Of a DNA stretch of 64,000 nucleotides, positions 1 to 11,900 are shown one piece after another; the stretch's first letter is position 1; each line of letters begins with the position of its first letter. This stretch comes from Macrolepiota albuminosa (Eukaryota > Basidiomycota > Agaricomycetes > Agaricales > Agaricaceae), in assembly GCA_027475525.1 (NCBI GenBank), contig JAMWFC010000051.1:1811205-1875204 (forward strand). The letters run 5' to 3'. A model generated the notes under the pieces. The model was given only the letters and a program-made list of their open reading frames with translations, was not told the origin of the DNA and did no database searches. Made by a program: the position numbers and the translations under genes.

Positions 1-1855
1 ACCGTCCTTGCATCTACGCCTACACCAGCAACTACATCCAAACCTTCTACACCGACTCCTGTGCCCTCGAAGACATTTTCAACTCAAAAGTCTAAAACTG
101 ATACAGCAGCCATCGCAAAGGAAGTAGAAACTGTAGCAGACCAGGCTGTTCTTGACGATCTGTATGGCCAGGGTAATGTCCGATTCTCTCAACTTTATGG
201 CTCTCCATCTCATCTACCGTCGTAGTCAAAGAACATCTCAATATCGTTTTCATTGGTCATGTTGATGCTGGGAAGAGCACGATGGGCGGAAACCTGTTAT
301 ATATTACGGGTATGGTGGATAAACGCACCATGGAAAAATATGAACGGGAAGCCAAAGAGCTTGGGCGTGAATCCTGGTACCTCAGCTGGGCTCTTGACTC
401 TACGCCACAAGAGAGGAACAAGGGGAAAACAGTAGAAGTGGGCCGGGCCTACTTCGAAACTGATAAGCGCAGATATACTATTCTTGACGCCCCTGGACAC
501 AAGACTTTCGTCCCCTCCATGATCTCCGGTGCGGCTCAGGCTGATGTTGCGGTTCTCGTCATCTCAGCCCGTAAGGGAGAGTTTGAAACTGGCTTCGAAA
601 AGGGCGGCCAAACGAGAGAACACATCATGTTGGTAAAGACGGCTGGTGTTTCCAGGGTTGTGATTGTCATCAACAAGATGGATGACTCTACGGTTGGGTG
701 GGAGAAGGCTCGATACGATGAGATAAAGGAGAAACTGACACCGTTCGTCAAAGCGGCTGGGTTCAACCCAAAGACAGATGTCACTTTCCTTCCCATATCT
801 GCGTTCAAGGGTGTTAACCTGAAAGATCGCGCACCCAAGAATGTGTGCCCTTGGTGGGAGTAAGTCCATTGTGCTGAAATCTTCCAATGACGATTGTTGT
901 TGACGTTGCATGTTTCCTTCAGTGGGCCTTCGTTCCTTGAGCATCTTGATATCATGCCGATGGTTGACCGCAGAATCAATGGGCCTGTCATGATGCCCGT
1001 CTCCGAGAAGTACAAGGATATGGGCACTGTTGTTGTTGGAAAAGTCGAATCAGGTCTTCTGCGCAGAGGCGATCACCTTCTTCTGATGCCTAACAGGGAT
1101 GAGGTTGAGGTTGCTGCCATTTATAACGAGGTAGAGTCTGAGGTTCCAAAAGCGCTCTGTGGTGACAATGTCCGTGTTCGCCTACGTGGTGTCGAAGACG
1201 AAGATATTAGTCCCGGATTCGTCTTGACAAGCCCTTCTAAACCTATTCATGCTGTTCGTCAATTCGAGGCTCAACTCGCCATCCTTGAGCACAAGAATAT
1301 TATCTGTGCTGGTTACTCTGCAGTAATGCATATACACACACTGTCAGAAGAGGTTACATTGCCTGTATGTCCTTGCCTCTCAGTGTTTGTCCCATTGATG
1401 CCGATGTCAGAGATCTAGGCCCTTTTACACTATTACGACAAGGCTACAGGCCGCAAGTCTAGGAAACCTCCACAATTTGCTAAGAAAGGCTAGTATGACA
1501 TCAACCATTCAATTATCATGTTCTAATTGCTCTTGAAAAACAGGTCAAAAGATCGTCGCACTTATAGAAACTACTGCACCTGTTTGTGTCGAAAGATTCA
1601 TTGATTATCCCCAACTCGGTCGTTTTACTCTACGTGACGAGGGTATGTACTCTATTGAATTTTCGTTTCCCAGCCTTACTTTCTCACCCTCAGGTCGGAC
1701 GATAGCAATTGGAAAGGTAAGATTCCTGTATCTGGTTCGTGATCTGCTCGCCCAACTTTTTGTAGATTACCAAACTCGTTGAGAGTGGGACAATCCTTGA
1801 GGAGGTTACAGATGGCGTTGGAAATCTTTCTGTTGGAGCGACTGCTGCAACTTAA
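1..1855 (+). CDS. SUP35: Eukaryotic release factor eRF3 (Sup35), 3' part
   Basis: Translation termination GTPase that works with eRF1 in the cytosol. The 5' end, including any prion-like N-terminus, lies before the window. Exons read as 1-172, 226-859, 923-1364, 1419-1488, 1544-1642, 1694-1716 and 1766-1855, joined in frame. The visible protein has a linker ending LDDLYGQ, then G1 GHVDAGKST, G3 DAPGH, G4 NKMD, G5 region PISAFKG, the CPWWDGPSFLEHLD segment typical of eRF3, and the two C-terminal beta-barrel domains ending in SVGATAAT. The intron at 1489-1543 starts with GC rather than GT; only that reading gives KKGQKIVALIE. Exon 1694-1716 is only 23 nt. No 77-bp duplication interrupts the coding part. 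Identification is certain from the G domain plus eRF3-specific segments (eEF1A and HBS1 differ there). Confidence 0.96.
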
Positions 1856-1860
1856 ATGGC

Positions 1861-2014
1861 TTACTACTTCTACTGAATGCTCTCGCTAGCGCAAGGAAAA
1901 TCAACGGAACTTTTTCTCTCAACATAATTTCCGAAAATTACTACTTCTACTGAATGCTCTCGCTAGCGCAAGGAAAATCAACGGAACTTTTTCTCTCAAC
2001 ATAATTTCCGAAAA
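1861..2014. repeat. Exact 77-bp tandem duplication (1861-1937 = 1938-2014)
   Basis: Two identical 77-bp copies start 6 bp after the eRF3 stop codon, in the 3' UTR. Probable assembly artefact; no coding effect. The remaining DNA up to 2166 shows no gene. Confidence 0.95.
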
Positions 2015-2166
2015 GGATTTTGTTGACATGTAGATCGTCATCATCTACAGACTATCAATTTCATTCCAGAGAGAAAAGTAAAATTCACAGAGAATGTGGT
2101 GTAGCTGATACCATGTTTGATGTACATAATGACAATATTTGGTCCTGAGTCCATCGAACCATTTTG

Positions 2167-2926
2167 ATGGCTCCTAACCTTCACCTGAATGCGGTTGCAT
2201 TCATATCACCTCAGAATCATCCAATACTCATACGGACGTTTGCGAAGCAGGATGAGCATTCCATTAAATATCACTACATCGCACACACGAGTTTAGATGT
2301 CATTGAAGAAAGAGGTGAGTGGGGAATTTTCAGCATTCCATTAAATATCACTACATCGCACACACGAGTTTAGATGTCATTGAAGAAAGAGGTGAGTGGG
2401 GAATTTTCAATTTCAATCCAGTCTTTTCAAACACAACCACCTTGTAGTCACTGCAGGGGGTAAAGTTACGGATTCCTACCTTGGGCTTTTGTATGCTATG
2501 GAAGACGTCGCAGTCTATGGCTATATAACACCTCTGAAAGTCAAGATTATTGTCGCGCTGGCTCTCTCAGATTCAGTTGTGAAGGACGTGGAGGTTGTGA
2601 TGGTCAGCCAGAGTCTCTTTAGTGTTTCCTCTTCATCTTTGAGCTTGTGCAGATTTTCAAAGCGCTACACATGGCATACTACTCTGCCATCTCCAATCCC
2701 TTCCTCAAGCTGAATGCCTCGACAGACGGCGCACAAGATCACTCGCCATATATTCACGTCGGCAGTTCGAAATGGAAATCCTCAAGCTGAATGCCTCGAC
2801 AGACGGCGCACAAGATCACTCGCCATATATTCACGTCGGCAGTTCGAAATGGAAAACATTTAGAGACGTGTGGACGAGATCAGTAGGGTTGTTGGCACAA
2901 CCTTCAATGCAGTTCCCAACCCTTGA
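2167..2926 (+). CDS. TRAPP complex subunit, TRAPPC2L/Tca17-like (sedlin family)
   Basis: Small longin-fold subunit of the TRAPP tethering complex in ER-Golgi and Golgi traffic. ATG at 2167. Exon 1 gives MAPNLHLNAVAFISPQNHP, then YHYIAHTSLDVIEER, very close to the family's HYMVHTSLDVVDEK; exon 2 (2448-2602) gives YLGLLYAMEDVAVYGYITPLK; exon 3 starts at 2653 with IFKALHMAYYSAISNPF. Two 77-bp duplications (2255-2409 and 2702-2855) interrupt exon 1/intron 1 and exon 3. After removing them the last helix reads best as RRVDEISRVVGTTFNAVPNP with a stop at 2924-2926, but joining it needs a very short intron or an indel near the second junction, so the C-terminus is uncertain. Paralog TRAPPC2 is less likely because of the YLGLLY/VYGY motifs. 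Expected length about 140 aa. Confidence 0.85.
2255..2409. repeat. 77-bp tandem duplication in TRAPPC2L-like exon 1/intron 1
   Basis: Period exactly 77; 2255-2332 matches 2332-2409. It repeats the end of exon 1 together with its donor site, creating a false second exon end. Confidence 0.95.
2702..2855. repeat. Exact 77-bp tandem duplication in TRAPPC2L-like exon 3
   Basis: 2702-2778 equals 2779-2855. It shifts the frame of the last exon (77 is not a multiple of 3). Confidence 0.95.
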
Positions 2927-3281
2927 GCGCGCTTCATCTCATTTTCAAGCATCACAAACTAAGCATGGTCTTCGAGGTTCGTGCTACACAGACCGTCGGC
3001 TGGAGACCCAACCCTTGGTCTGCAATGCAGTTTATGTCTTCGGACACAGAACCAACAGTGATTAACTATACCTTACAATTGACTCAGCTGTGCAAAGACT
3101 ACCGCGCCTGAGACAGATACGGGGTAGACACTTGATCCCTTTCAAAACCACCATAAATAAAGTCCGTTTATATCTATCTGCTGTTCCCCCTATTACGAAC
3201 AGAGAGAATAAATCACTGTTAAATTTTGGTTAATAGTAATGCTTGAAAGTCTGCTGCTCATGGTTTCCACCCTTTTAGGGC

Positions 3282-6200
3282 TCACAAGCCCACCATTGCC
3301 TTATGCAATTGATCAAGGTCCCCTGCTGCCTCTCTCGCCATGACTCGAACGATATTATCACTGTCAACTGAAGCGACATAACCTAATGTTGTTTTCGCTC
3401 TTCTTAAAAAGTCATTCGAGAAGAGAGATGTCCCGAAAGAAGACTCATAAATAAGTCTTGTCGTCTCGCGTATCATCAGTGTAAAAAGTCATTCGAGAAG
3501 AGAGATGTCCCGAAAGAAGACTCATAAATAAGTCTTGTCGTCTCGCGTATCATCAGTGCGAGGAAGTGCAACGCACTGCGCCGAAGAGGAGGCAACTTTG
3601 GATTTGTCGATAGGGGCTCTGTATCCAAGGAAGGCGACTGCTTCTCGCTATCTTTTGAGATTGAATGGGTAGGTACAATCTCGAGCTGTAATATATCGAG
3701 CATGGTACTGGCAAGATCTGTCACGTAAGATAGCATGGATAATGGACTTGTACTTTCACAGTCCGAGAGCAAGGATAACGAGGATGTGCGCAAAGCAGTG
3801 GGACTATATCGCGAACGTAAAATTTGTGAGAGTGGCAGTCCGAGAGCAAGGATAACGAGGATGTGCGCAAAGCAGTGGGACTATATCGCGAACGTAAAAT
3901 TTGTGAGAGTGGGGGACTATGATATCCACTTTGTTGAAGTCATGAAAAAAAGCAGGAACAAAGAACAAAGAAAGCACTTACCATACAAACTCAACGCTTC
4001 ACCACATCTCCTTATCACTGATGCAAGGGCTTCTCCAACGCGTATCCTGTGTCCAAGTCGCGTTGAGTCAGAGTTGAAGCTTTAAGGCCATCCATCCCGT
4101 CAGCATAGTCTCTGACCAGCGCTCTCAGGACTTCTTTTCCGAACCTATCTACCATCGCAGCAAGGCCTTGATCCCGTCAGCATAGTCTCTGACCAGCGCT
4201 CTCAGGACTTCTTTTCCGAACCTATCTACCATCGCAGCAAGGCCTTGTACGGCATTGAGGAACACATAAGAATCATCGTCCTGAACAGATTGCAGAAAAT
4301 TGACATTATTGCAGGGACCAAAGCATCATCATCAAGCTTTGGATCATTTGGATTCGGCACTGATGGGGTGACAAGTTGCCTGAGCAGAAGTAGTCCATGG
4401 GCACGAACAGGAAGGATTGGATCCTGGAGGAGCTTCAGAGCTTTTTGATAGATATCCTGAGCGCTTTCTTCGTTCTGATTTCGTGATTGATACTTTCCTG
4501 AAGAGGTAGATGCTAATCGTGCGGTCATAACCATCCTCGCTTCCCTAGCAAGCGGCCGCACTGCCTCAGAGCCGTCCCGAGCGAGAGGTTCTAGGAGGGA
4601 GAAAATGTCATTCAAGATAGGAGCTGTACGAGCAGAGAGATCTTCATTGGCTGCGTCACGTAAGTCAATTTCCTAAACAGAAAGAGGTGATAGTACGTAC
4701 CTTCAAGAATTGAAAGCAGAAGGTTTACTGATGTCTCCATCATCTCACTATCGAAATTGGTAGCCTCGGCTCCTGGAGTGTCGTCATCACTATCTCCTTG
4801 AAAAAGTTCTTCGTCTTGAGGTACAACAATTTGTAAGTTGACGCGTGCATCATTGTTTTGAAGCTGTTCGTCTCGTTTGTGAGATGTCGACGTTGGGGGC
4901 TCAAGCACGTGCTTGATAAAGGACAGCAAATGCGTCGGTTTGCATAGAATGTTGGCCGAAGACTTTCCGTCAGTCAATTGTGCTTGCATCTGCATGATGA
5001 CTTGTAGATAGAGTAGGGCCCTGAAAAGCCAGTTAATTGGCGGTCTCCTCGCAGTCAAACAGAAAAGCCAGAAAAGCCCAGTTACCTGGTGGGATCTTCA
5101 TCCTGTTTATCGTTACGATCACGATATGTCTCAAGTAATCTAACAAAGAGATCCGAAGAGATGTCGACACGATCAATCGCTTTAAGAAGTTGCACAAATT
5201 GCGCGGGGTCAGGATATAAGCCGAGGATATTTGAGTCAATACTGTATTCGTTCTCCGTGCTATCCTTGAGATCTTCCGGCGTGAGCATGGACAGCGGTTT
5301 AGGTGTTTCAGACCTTTTTCCAGAACACATGAGTGATAAATACAAGAAAGCTGCAACACACTGACTTATTGGCCCGACAGATGTTACCTTCAAGGTCGAT
5401 CGTCCACTTGACTTCATCACTTTGTAGAATTAGCCATAAGATATGAAAGCCATCGGCACTGGATATAATCTTCCCCCAGGTGATTATTAAACCTCGCACG
5501 AATTCCCTGAGGGACGGATCTACCGTTTTGACACGGTCCATATGATAAAGAAGAGAATACAGCGTCGGTACAACAGGTGAAAGTAGGGCAGAGATAAGAG
5601 TTGGTGAGGGATCTGCATTGGACACAAGCGTTATCAGCGTTTTCAGAGCCGAGGATATGGAAAAGGTTGCATCAAACGCCTCGCCATCTTCATCAGCCGA
5701 AAATGGGCGGAGGAGGATTGTACGCGTGATTCTTGAAACAAGGTCTTGGTTTTCAGACTTATTATCTACAGACAACATTCGAGAAATGACAAAAGCTGCT
5801 GCACGCTTGTTTGTTGCAGATTCTTGAGGAGCTAACAAGGCAACGATCTTCGGAATCACTTGGTTGAAAAATTCCTACATAGAACTCAGATTTCCTCAGG
5901 TATTCCTCGTGATTGTGACGAACCTCTGGTCGTGTGTTGGCAGGAACTGTCAGGAAAACGCGAGTGATGTGTTGCAATTTTTCGATAGAAGATTCGTCAG
6001 CCGGGGAATCGTTCTCTCCAAATACAGCAGTACATAGGCTCCGTACACCTTGTGGCCTCAATAGCTGCTGTCCTAATAGTTGAACACATAGTTTCCGCGC
6101 GTATGGCAGTGGACGCGGGTTGGACGACAAGATGCCCCCTAGCGCAGTGATCGTTTGGAAAGGTGTCAGACTGCGTCAATGTGTTAGAAGAAGTGAGCTA

Positions 6201-6863
6201 GTAACGCCGGATAAACGCGCACTAATTCAAGAAACGCATTGTCATTGGTCGAGCAGCATCGAAAACGGGATAAAGATCAGAGGTAAGTGACTTTGGAAGC
6301 CACCCCAACGATATACATGGTTTTAGAAGATCCATCGAATGTTTCTCGATAATTGTCGTTGTAATAAGAGTTTGCGGTACTCTTCCTTGGAACCCGTCAG
6401 GAAACACAAGACGGAGCAAGCCAGAAGTCAGAGAAGAGATTGAGGCGTAATCTTCAGAAGGTGCAGTCGAATGGACAATCCTCTGTGAGTTGATCACAGA
6501 CGTTGTGTCTTTCCATACGAGCAAAACTCTTGCATAGAGAGGCTCAATGCCCCATCGAAAAACTATAGAGAGCAATGTGCTCAATTCTCGCAGATCTCGC
6601 GTTCCAATCAACGGTGGTTGATCGACACCTGGCTGTTCCTCTACGCCAATGATTTCCTGAACCCTTGTGACAACGACAAGCGCTTCCCTGGCCGTCAAAA
6701 GTTGAATGTCTTCCAAGGAGGTCTCGCGAACTTGACGTTCATTACCCAGACGAGCGTAATAATTGGATAATCGTTTGAGCAACACCGTTTTTAAGTCTGA
6801 TTCTGAACCCGTAGAATCGATAAGGCAGGCGCCATCGGACAGAGCAATAGACAGGGCATTCAT
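3282..6863 (-). CDS. TANGO6/RTP1 homolog (RNA polymerase II assembly and nuclear import factor)
   Basis: HEAT-like protein; yeast Rtp1 helps assembly and nuclear import of RNA polymerase II, and animal TANGO6 is its homolog. Start ATG at 6863. Exons: 6863-6223, 6170-5924, 5874-5398, 5350-5086, 5020-4701, 4650 onward, with a last exon ending at 3282. The C-terminal half carries the RTP1 signatures: LPVRAHGLLLLRQLV, then DDDSYVFLNAVQGLAAMVDRF, RVGEALASVIRRCGEAL and a final segment FLRRAKTTLGYVASVDSDN. Three 77-bp duplications (3405-3558, 3759-3912, 4094-4247) fall in the 3' half. Frame also needs single-base additions near 4298 (T run), near 4045 and at 3912 (G run). I read it as one intact gene of about 1,000 residues damaged by sequence errors, not as a pseudogene. 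Divergent from the carrier gene at 7307. Confidence 0.85.
3405..3558. repeat. Exact 77-bp tandem duplication, last exon of TANGO6/RTP1
   Basis: 3405-3481 equals 3482-3558. Removing one copy joins SLFSNDFL to RRAKTTLGYV in frame without any further change. Confidence 0.96.
3759..3912. repeat. Exact 77-bp tandem duplication in TANGO6/RTP1
   Basis: 3759-3835 equals 3836-3912. The right junction sits inside a G run (3911-3915); one extra G plus removal of a copy restores PPLSQILRSRYSPTALR. Confidence 0.96.
4094..4247. repeat. Exact 77-bp tandem duplication in TANGO6/RTP1
   Basis: 4094-4170 equals 4171-4247. Removing one copy gives a continuous VRDYADGMDGLKASTL. Confidence 0.96.
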
Positions 6864-7306
6864 TTACTCAATAAGATGAAGCCCAAGTTCAACACGACAT
6901 TAAAAGTGCTGGTTAGTACTTAAAAAAAGTGTCACGTTTATAATTTTGTTGACTCAGCACTAGTAAGTAAGTACTTCAGGTGGTTATCTCCAAACACATC
7001 AATGTTGTCTTTGCCCTCTTGTAATAGAAAAGTTACTGTATATCCATGCGTTAGCAATCGGCCGGTTGAATTGACAACCACTGGGTAAGGTTAACTCCTG
7101 TTAACGGTCTTCCGAAGTGATCTGGCATGTGATTGCCCGCGGTTGAATTGACAACCACTGGGTAAGGTTAACTCCTGTTAACGGTCTTCCGAAGTGATCT
7201 GGCATGTGATTGCCCGCATTTCGACACTTCTGCAACTTCCGGCTGCCAAATATTGAAAATGCCCGTCCGTTCTCAATTACCCCGGTTTACCTTCCTATCA
7301 TACACC
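6864..7306. promoter_or_regulatory. Divergent intergenic region, TANGO6/RTP1 and carrier
   Basis: 443 bp between two divergent start codons, or 366 bp after removing the duplication at 7063-7216. It should hold both promoters. I see no RNA gene or recognised operator. Confidence 0.5.
7063..7216. repeat. Exact 77-bp tandem duplication, intergenic
   Basis: 7063-7139 equals 7140-7216, between TANGO6/RTP1 and the carrier gene. Confidence 0.95.
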
Positions 7307-8818
7307 ATGAGCGACTCAGCCATCCATGCCGTCGCCGGCGTTGCAGGCGGTATTGTCGCAATGACTGCAACATAGTAAGCGAGCTTTTGCCACATGTTTG
7401 CCTGTCAGTTCTAATGTCTATTTGTTCGCCAGCCCTCTCATCTTTCTATCCACCCGAGCGGCTGTCGAGACGAAGAACGATAATAAGGTTTTATCTGACC
7501 TCACTGGAATGAATTTAGTTTTGAACCTCCTTCCAGTCCTTCTACCGAATCCTGCTTGACACGATCAAACGTGAGGGTGTCCTCGGGCTGTATAGTGGAT
7601 TGGACTCCAGCTTATTAGGTATCTCGGTTACGAATGGGTGAGTCATCCTAACAAACATTTCATATGCCCAAACTTAGAGTTTCCAAAGTGTTTATTACTA
7701 CTTCTACGAACGATCGCGTGGAATCATTCTCAAGTCGCGTCAAGGCGGCAAAGGCTTGTCCGCGCTCGAATCAATTACTTCTACGAACGATCGCGTGGAA
7801 TCATTCTCAAGTCGCGTCAAGGCGGCAAAGGCTTGTCCGCGCTCGAATCAATTTGGCGGGTCTGATTGCTGGTCTGTGACCCTCCAGCGTCATTGTCACC
7901 GTTAAACTCATGGAGAACTCAGGTTCGGCGACCACAATCATCAGCAATCCAATTTGGGTAGTACAGACATCCCAAGCAGTCCGTACTCTCGATCAATCGA
8001 GCGGGCAACCCATTGCGGCGCGAAAGCTTAGTTTCATTCGGACTTGCAAGAACATCATTGCCAAGGGTGGCATCCAGTCAGTTACTCCTGATAATTCATT
8101 TACGTTCTTATTCATCCATATGATTCAGGGCGTTTTGGCGCGGCATTGGCCCTGCACTGGTCCTGGTCATTAATCCAGTGCTACAATACACAGTCTTTGA
8201 ACAATTGAAGAATATCCTGATCGCAAGCCGCACAAAGAAACTTCGAGCAGCGGGGGCAGCTGCGTCTGTTGTAGCAATTCTCTCTGATTGGGACTTCTTC
8301 TTCTTGGGCGCGCTGTCTAAATTAGGTATTTCTGGAGTATTTTTCCACTTTGCCCTTCTTTTGTTGACTAATGTTTCCTGTCAGTCGCGCTGTCTAAATT
8401 AGGTATTTCTGGAGTATTTTTCCACTTTGCCCTTCTTTTGTTGACTAATGTTTCCTGTCAGTGCGACTGGCTCGACGTACCCATATATGTGAGTCTTTTC
8501 CTCATTGACTTGAGGTCTTGAGTGACCTTCAAACGAAATATCAGTGTCATAAAGAGCAGACTTCAAGCCGGTCAAGCAAGCGCCCTCAAATACAAGTCCA
8601 CGATTGATGGTTTGCTTACGATACTGAAGGAAGAAGGTATCGGAGGGTTATACAAAGGTGTTGGCAGTAAGCTCTTGCAGAGCGTTTTAACAGCAGCCAT
8701 CCTTTTCGCCGGGCAGAGGCGATTCTACGAAATGACGAAAAAGGTATATTGTCCTCATTTCTCCTTTGTATGTTTACTGAAACAGCATGCGCAGGCCATA
8801 CAACCTCTTGCGAAGTGA
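7307..8818 (+). CDS. Peroxisomal adenine-nucleotide carrier (PMP47/ANT1/SLC25A17 type)
   Basis: Six-helix mitochondrial-carrier-family protein predicted to exchange ATP for AMP/ADP across the peroxisomal membrane for fatty-acid activation. ATG 7307 (MSDSAIHAVAGVAGG). Exons: 7307-7374, 7433-7487, 7537-7637, 7689-7871, 7923-8076, 8129 onward, a short exon near 8462-8488, 8545-8743 and 8795-8818. Carrier repeats are visible: YPLIFLSTRAAVETK, then the PMP47-specific SNPIWVVQTSQAVRT and NPVLQYTVFEQLKN, and in repeat three YPYIVIKSRLQ with a final FAGQRRFYEM. Two 77-bp duplications (7699-7852, 8309-8462) break it, and each needs one extra base at its right junction (a T giving ALESILAGLIAG, a G giving ALSKLVATGSTYPYI). 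The C-terminus AIQPLAK has no clear targeting signal. Family is certain; peroxisomal assignment rests on the PMP47-like motifs. Confidence 0.93.
7699..7852. repeat. 77-bp tandem duplication in carrier exon 4
   Basis: 7699-7775 equals 7776-7852 (match extends one further base). One T is missing at the right edge relative to the reading frame. Confidence 0.96.
8309..8462. repeat. Exact 77-bp tandem duplication across carrier exon 6 and intron
   Basis: 8309-8385 equals 8386-8462; it repeats the exon end, the donor and the whole intron. One base is missing just after 8462. Confidence 0.96.
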
Positions 8819-8969
8819 AGATGTCTTATCATAACGAATGTAATACAATACCTATTAGATATCTACATACATATATACCGAAGAGAAAATATGTGGACCA
8901 TCTTCTAATCTTCACATCTCGCGGATTTGATTCGATGTTATTAGAGCGAAAAAAAAATCTTGCACAAAA

Positions 8970-11900
8970 CTACAAAGGTGTCCCAGCTTCCAATTCCGCC
9001 AAAAGGGCTTTCATCTCTTCCACATCTTTGTTCAGTCCGTTAGTACTACCGCCGGGCTCAATCTTTCCAGATGCCCCATATCCACCTCCGTCATGTGTCG
9101 TTGATTTGCCATCATCTTCTGAGAGCCATTGATCAAGTTGTGCGACTATCGATCGAGCTTTCAGGCGAAAGTGGGTGCGAATGATATCGCCAAATGGTTC
9201 AGGAGGAGCCCTCAAGTTGCCCAGCATCTGAAGAGATCTAAGTTTGAGGTGTAGATGGCAGTAATGAGTACTGACCGCAGTTTTTACGACCATACGACGT
9301 ACATTAGCGGAATCTATCTATAGGTTCGAAATGATATTCGAAGCTTTGGAAGTTTACTCACATGCACGAGATGCCGAAGAGCCACCTTGATTGGCCCAGC
9401 CAGGTTCATTCAAATATGGTTCTTCGCAGAGTATCATCGATTGTATGGATATCAGGACCTTGGCTAGAAGCATTAGAATAGTGGGCAGGGCATATATCCT
9501 TCGCAGAGTATCATCGATTGTATGGATATCAGGACCTTGGCTAGAAGCATTAGAATAGTGGGCAGGGCATATATCGAATAACATACTTGCAGCAGTGTAG
9601 ACCTTCCAGCAACCCAACCCGGACCACTCCATGTTCCCAGCAAAGACAAACAGACCTTCCCATCCTAGCTTATCATTTAGCAACAGTGTTACGACCACGA
9701 AGAAAGCATGGATCGTCACAGCATAAAGATTAGGGTTAAATCGGAATCTTCCACCATTCGTCTAAGAACACCGTCCGTCGGTCTCTGATAATCTCGTGTA
9801 TCCAAAAACTCACTGTCATATACTTGACATTTGGCGGCGATTGGTTGTAAGTAGATCCCAAGAAGATGTCGAAGAGGTAGCTGAGAGCTTTGTCTGAGGT
9901 GTACGACTACAGAAGAATGGAAATAGGAATATACCATCCATTATAGTAACTTGAAAGATATGTTGGTAAACGTTTGTCATAATTCGTAGAAAGACGTACG
10001 GAGTGCCTTCTGGGCCAGTAATCAAAGCCTTGATGATATCGACCCGAGTTTCGTCCACTCGCAGAAAAATGGATGAATTCCAAGCTACGGGCAGATTGGT
10101 TGTGAGGATAGCGAGCTACAGATGTCGTTGGTCTCAGGCGAACTATGACGAGCAAACACTACTTTACCTCCTTAGCAATTGCGAGAGATCGTTTCGGGAT
10201 ATCAGAACTGGCCAACATGCGAGCTTCGTTGTTAAAGTAGAACTTGTAATGCGGTAACGTATCCTCCTCTCCTCCGTTTGTCGCTGGAATAGTCAGATCA
10301 CAATACTTGAATCTCACACGTGACGCCCACTCTACATAAGCCTTCTGTGCGCTCTCCTCCGTTGTACCAGCGTCGATTTGGAACGGGGTCGATGAGGATG
10401 AGGACGTGAAAAGTTTGGGCAGGGAAGCGTGGAGGCGTTCAACAAATGCATCACCCTTGGTTTCGCGTAACGACCGGTCAATTGCGTTTGCCGTAGTCAG
10501 GATACGATTGCAAAAATCAAGTAGTTTTTGATTTTCATCAGTAAGTTCCAGTGTCTGTTCCTTCGCTTTCCCCTTGAGATCCACAGTCATCCGCTTTTGC
10601 TCCTCCGTCAGCTCTGCCTGAGAAGTTTCCTGGGGTTTCGTGCCCTCCAGGCCTTTCAAAGCTGCTTGAGCCTGAATCGCAATGCCCTCCAACAGCTCAC
10701 GTGGACTTGAACTTCCTTCATACACCATCTTACGTTCGCGAATACTGGAATTCGATTGAGTTGGAGACTTCTTCACCGTCACGCCCTTGACAGATACGAC
10801 AACCATGATAGGCATAGCCATCATACTCGCAAGGGCTTCGTGACCTGAGATGGTCTACAGAGGCGGGTGTGAGCGTGACTCGGTATGAGGGGCATGCGGA
10901 CCAGATTCTTACCTCCAGCCAATGCAATAGCTCAAAGTAGAGGACCGAGCGATCAGACATGTCAGCAAGTGAGTCGTTTCTGAGAAGTGTACTGCAGATA
11001 TAATTGAATCGTCTCCGAAGATGAGCCAAGGCGGTCGGATGCACCAAATAGTCGCTTGTCTGACCACCTCCTTCACGATGAATATTTGGAAGATAGACAC
11101 GAATTTCATTCAAAAGCTTCCCGATCTTTTCATCTTTGGAATGTTGCATTGCCTGTGCTTCCAGTTGTCCCGTGTTCTGCCAACGTCAGTGAATCGACCC
11201 AAGGGAAGCTGATGGACCACTCACATCTTCCTTCACATCGCCCGCATATCCGACACCTCCAACCTGTTTCTTCTTTGTTCCAGGTAATGGTCCGTAATAC
11301 GCAATATCTTCGTCATCAAGGTCGAAAGAAGGTACTGGGTCGGTCTTTCGGCGCTTGGACGTTCTTGAGTTCAGGTCCTTAATCTCTCGAGGTTCGTGAA
11401 TCTGCTCAATAAATAATTGTTCGAGCATTGAAAGGCCGATGCCAAGGATAACACCTTGTAAACTTGAGCAATGGAACAAGGCGTCGTGTTCGCCGGCTTC
11501 AGGACGTTTGGCCTTGTCACCAGCCAGCGATTCACCACAGGCTAAACAAAAGTCGGAATTGCATGCCTTGCATGTCTGTCCGACTACCTTTCGTAGTTGC
11601 TCTATGTACGTCGGGAAGTCGGGCTGAGGGTGGCGTTGATGGTGAGCAGGGTGGCTAGTTATGGCCAACAAACTTACATAGAGCGCAAAAAAGTCGTACT
11701 TATTACGCTTCACTGAGACTCCGCAGTGAGGGCAAGAGCATACCCCCTCGGTCAACTGAGAATAGAGACTGAACAAGAAACTTTGCTCTCCACCCTCCGG
11801 GCAACCTTTCATCCATTCTCCTTGAGTCATGAGTTTGACTTGTTTCCCAATGGAACCAGGAACGTGAATGACCTCTGGTTGCTCCTCCACTTCGATTACT

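Noticed and set aside
2965..3111. 48-codon frame starting MVFEVRATQTVGW after the TRAPPC2L-like gene
   Set aside because: Too short, no motif, and overlaps the probable 3' UTR.
3282..6863. TANGO6/RTP1 as a pseudogene
   Set aside because: Its frame breaks sit at or near 77-bp artefacts and homopolymer runs, while the protein between them is well conserved.
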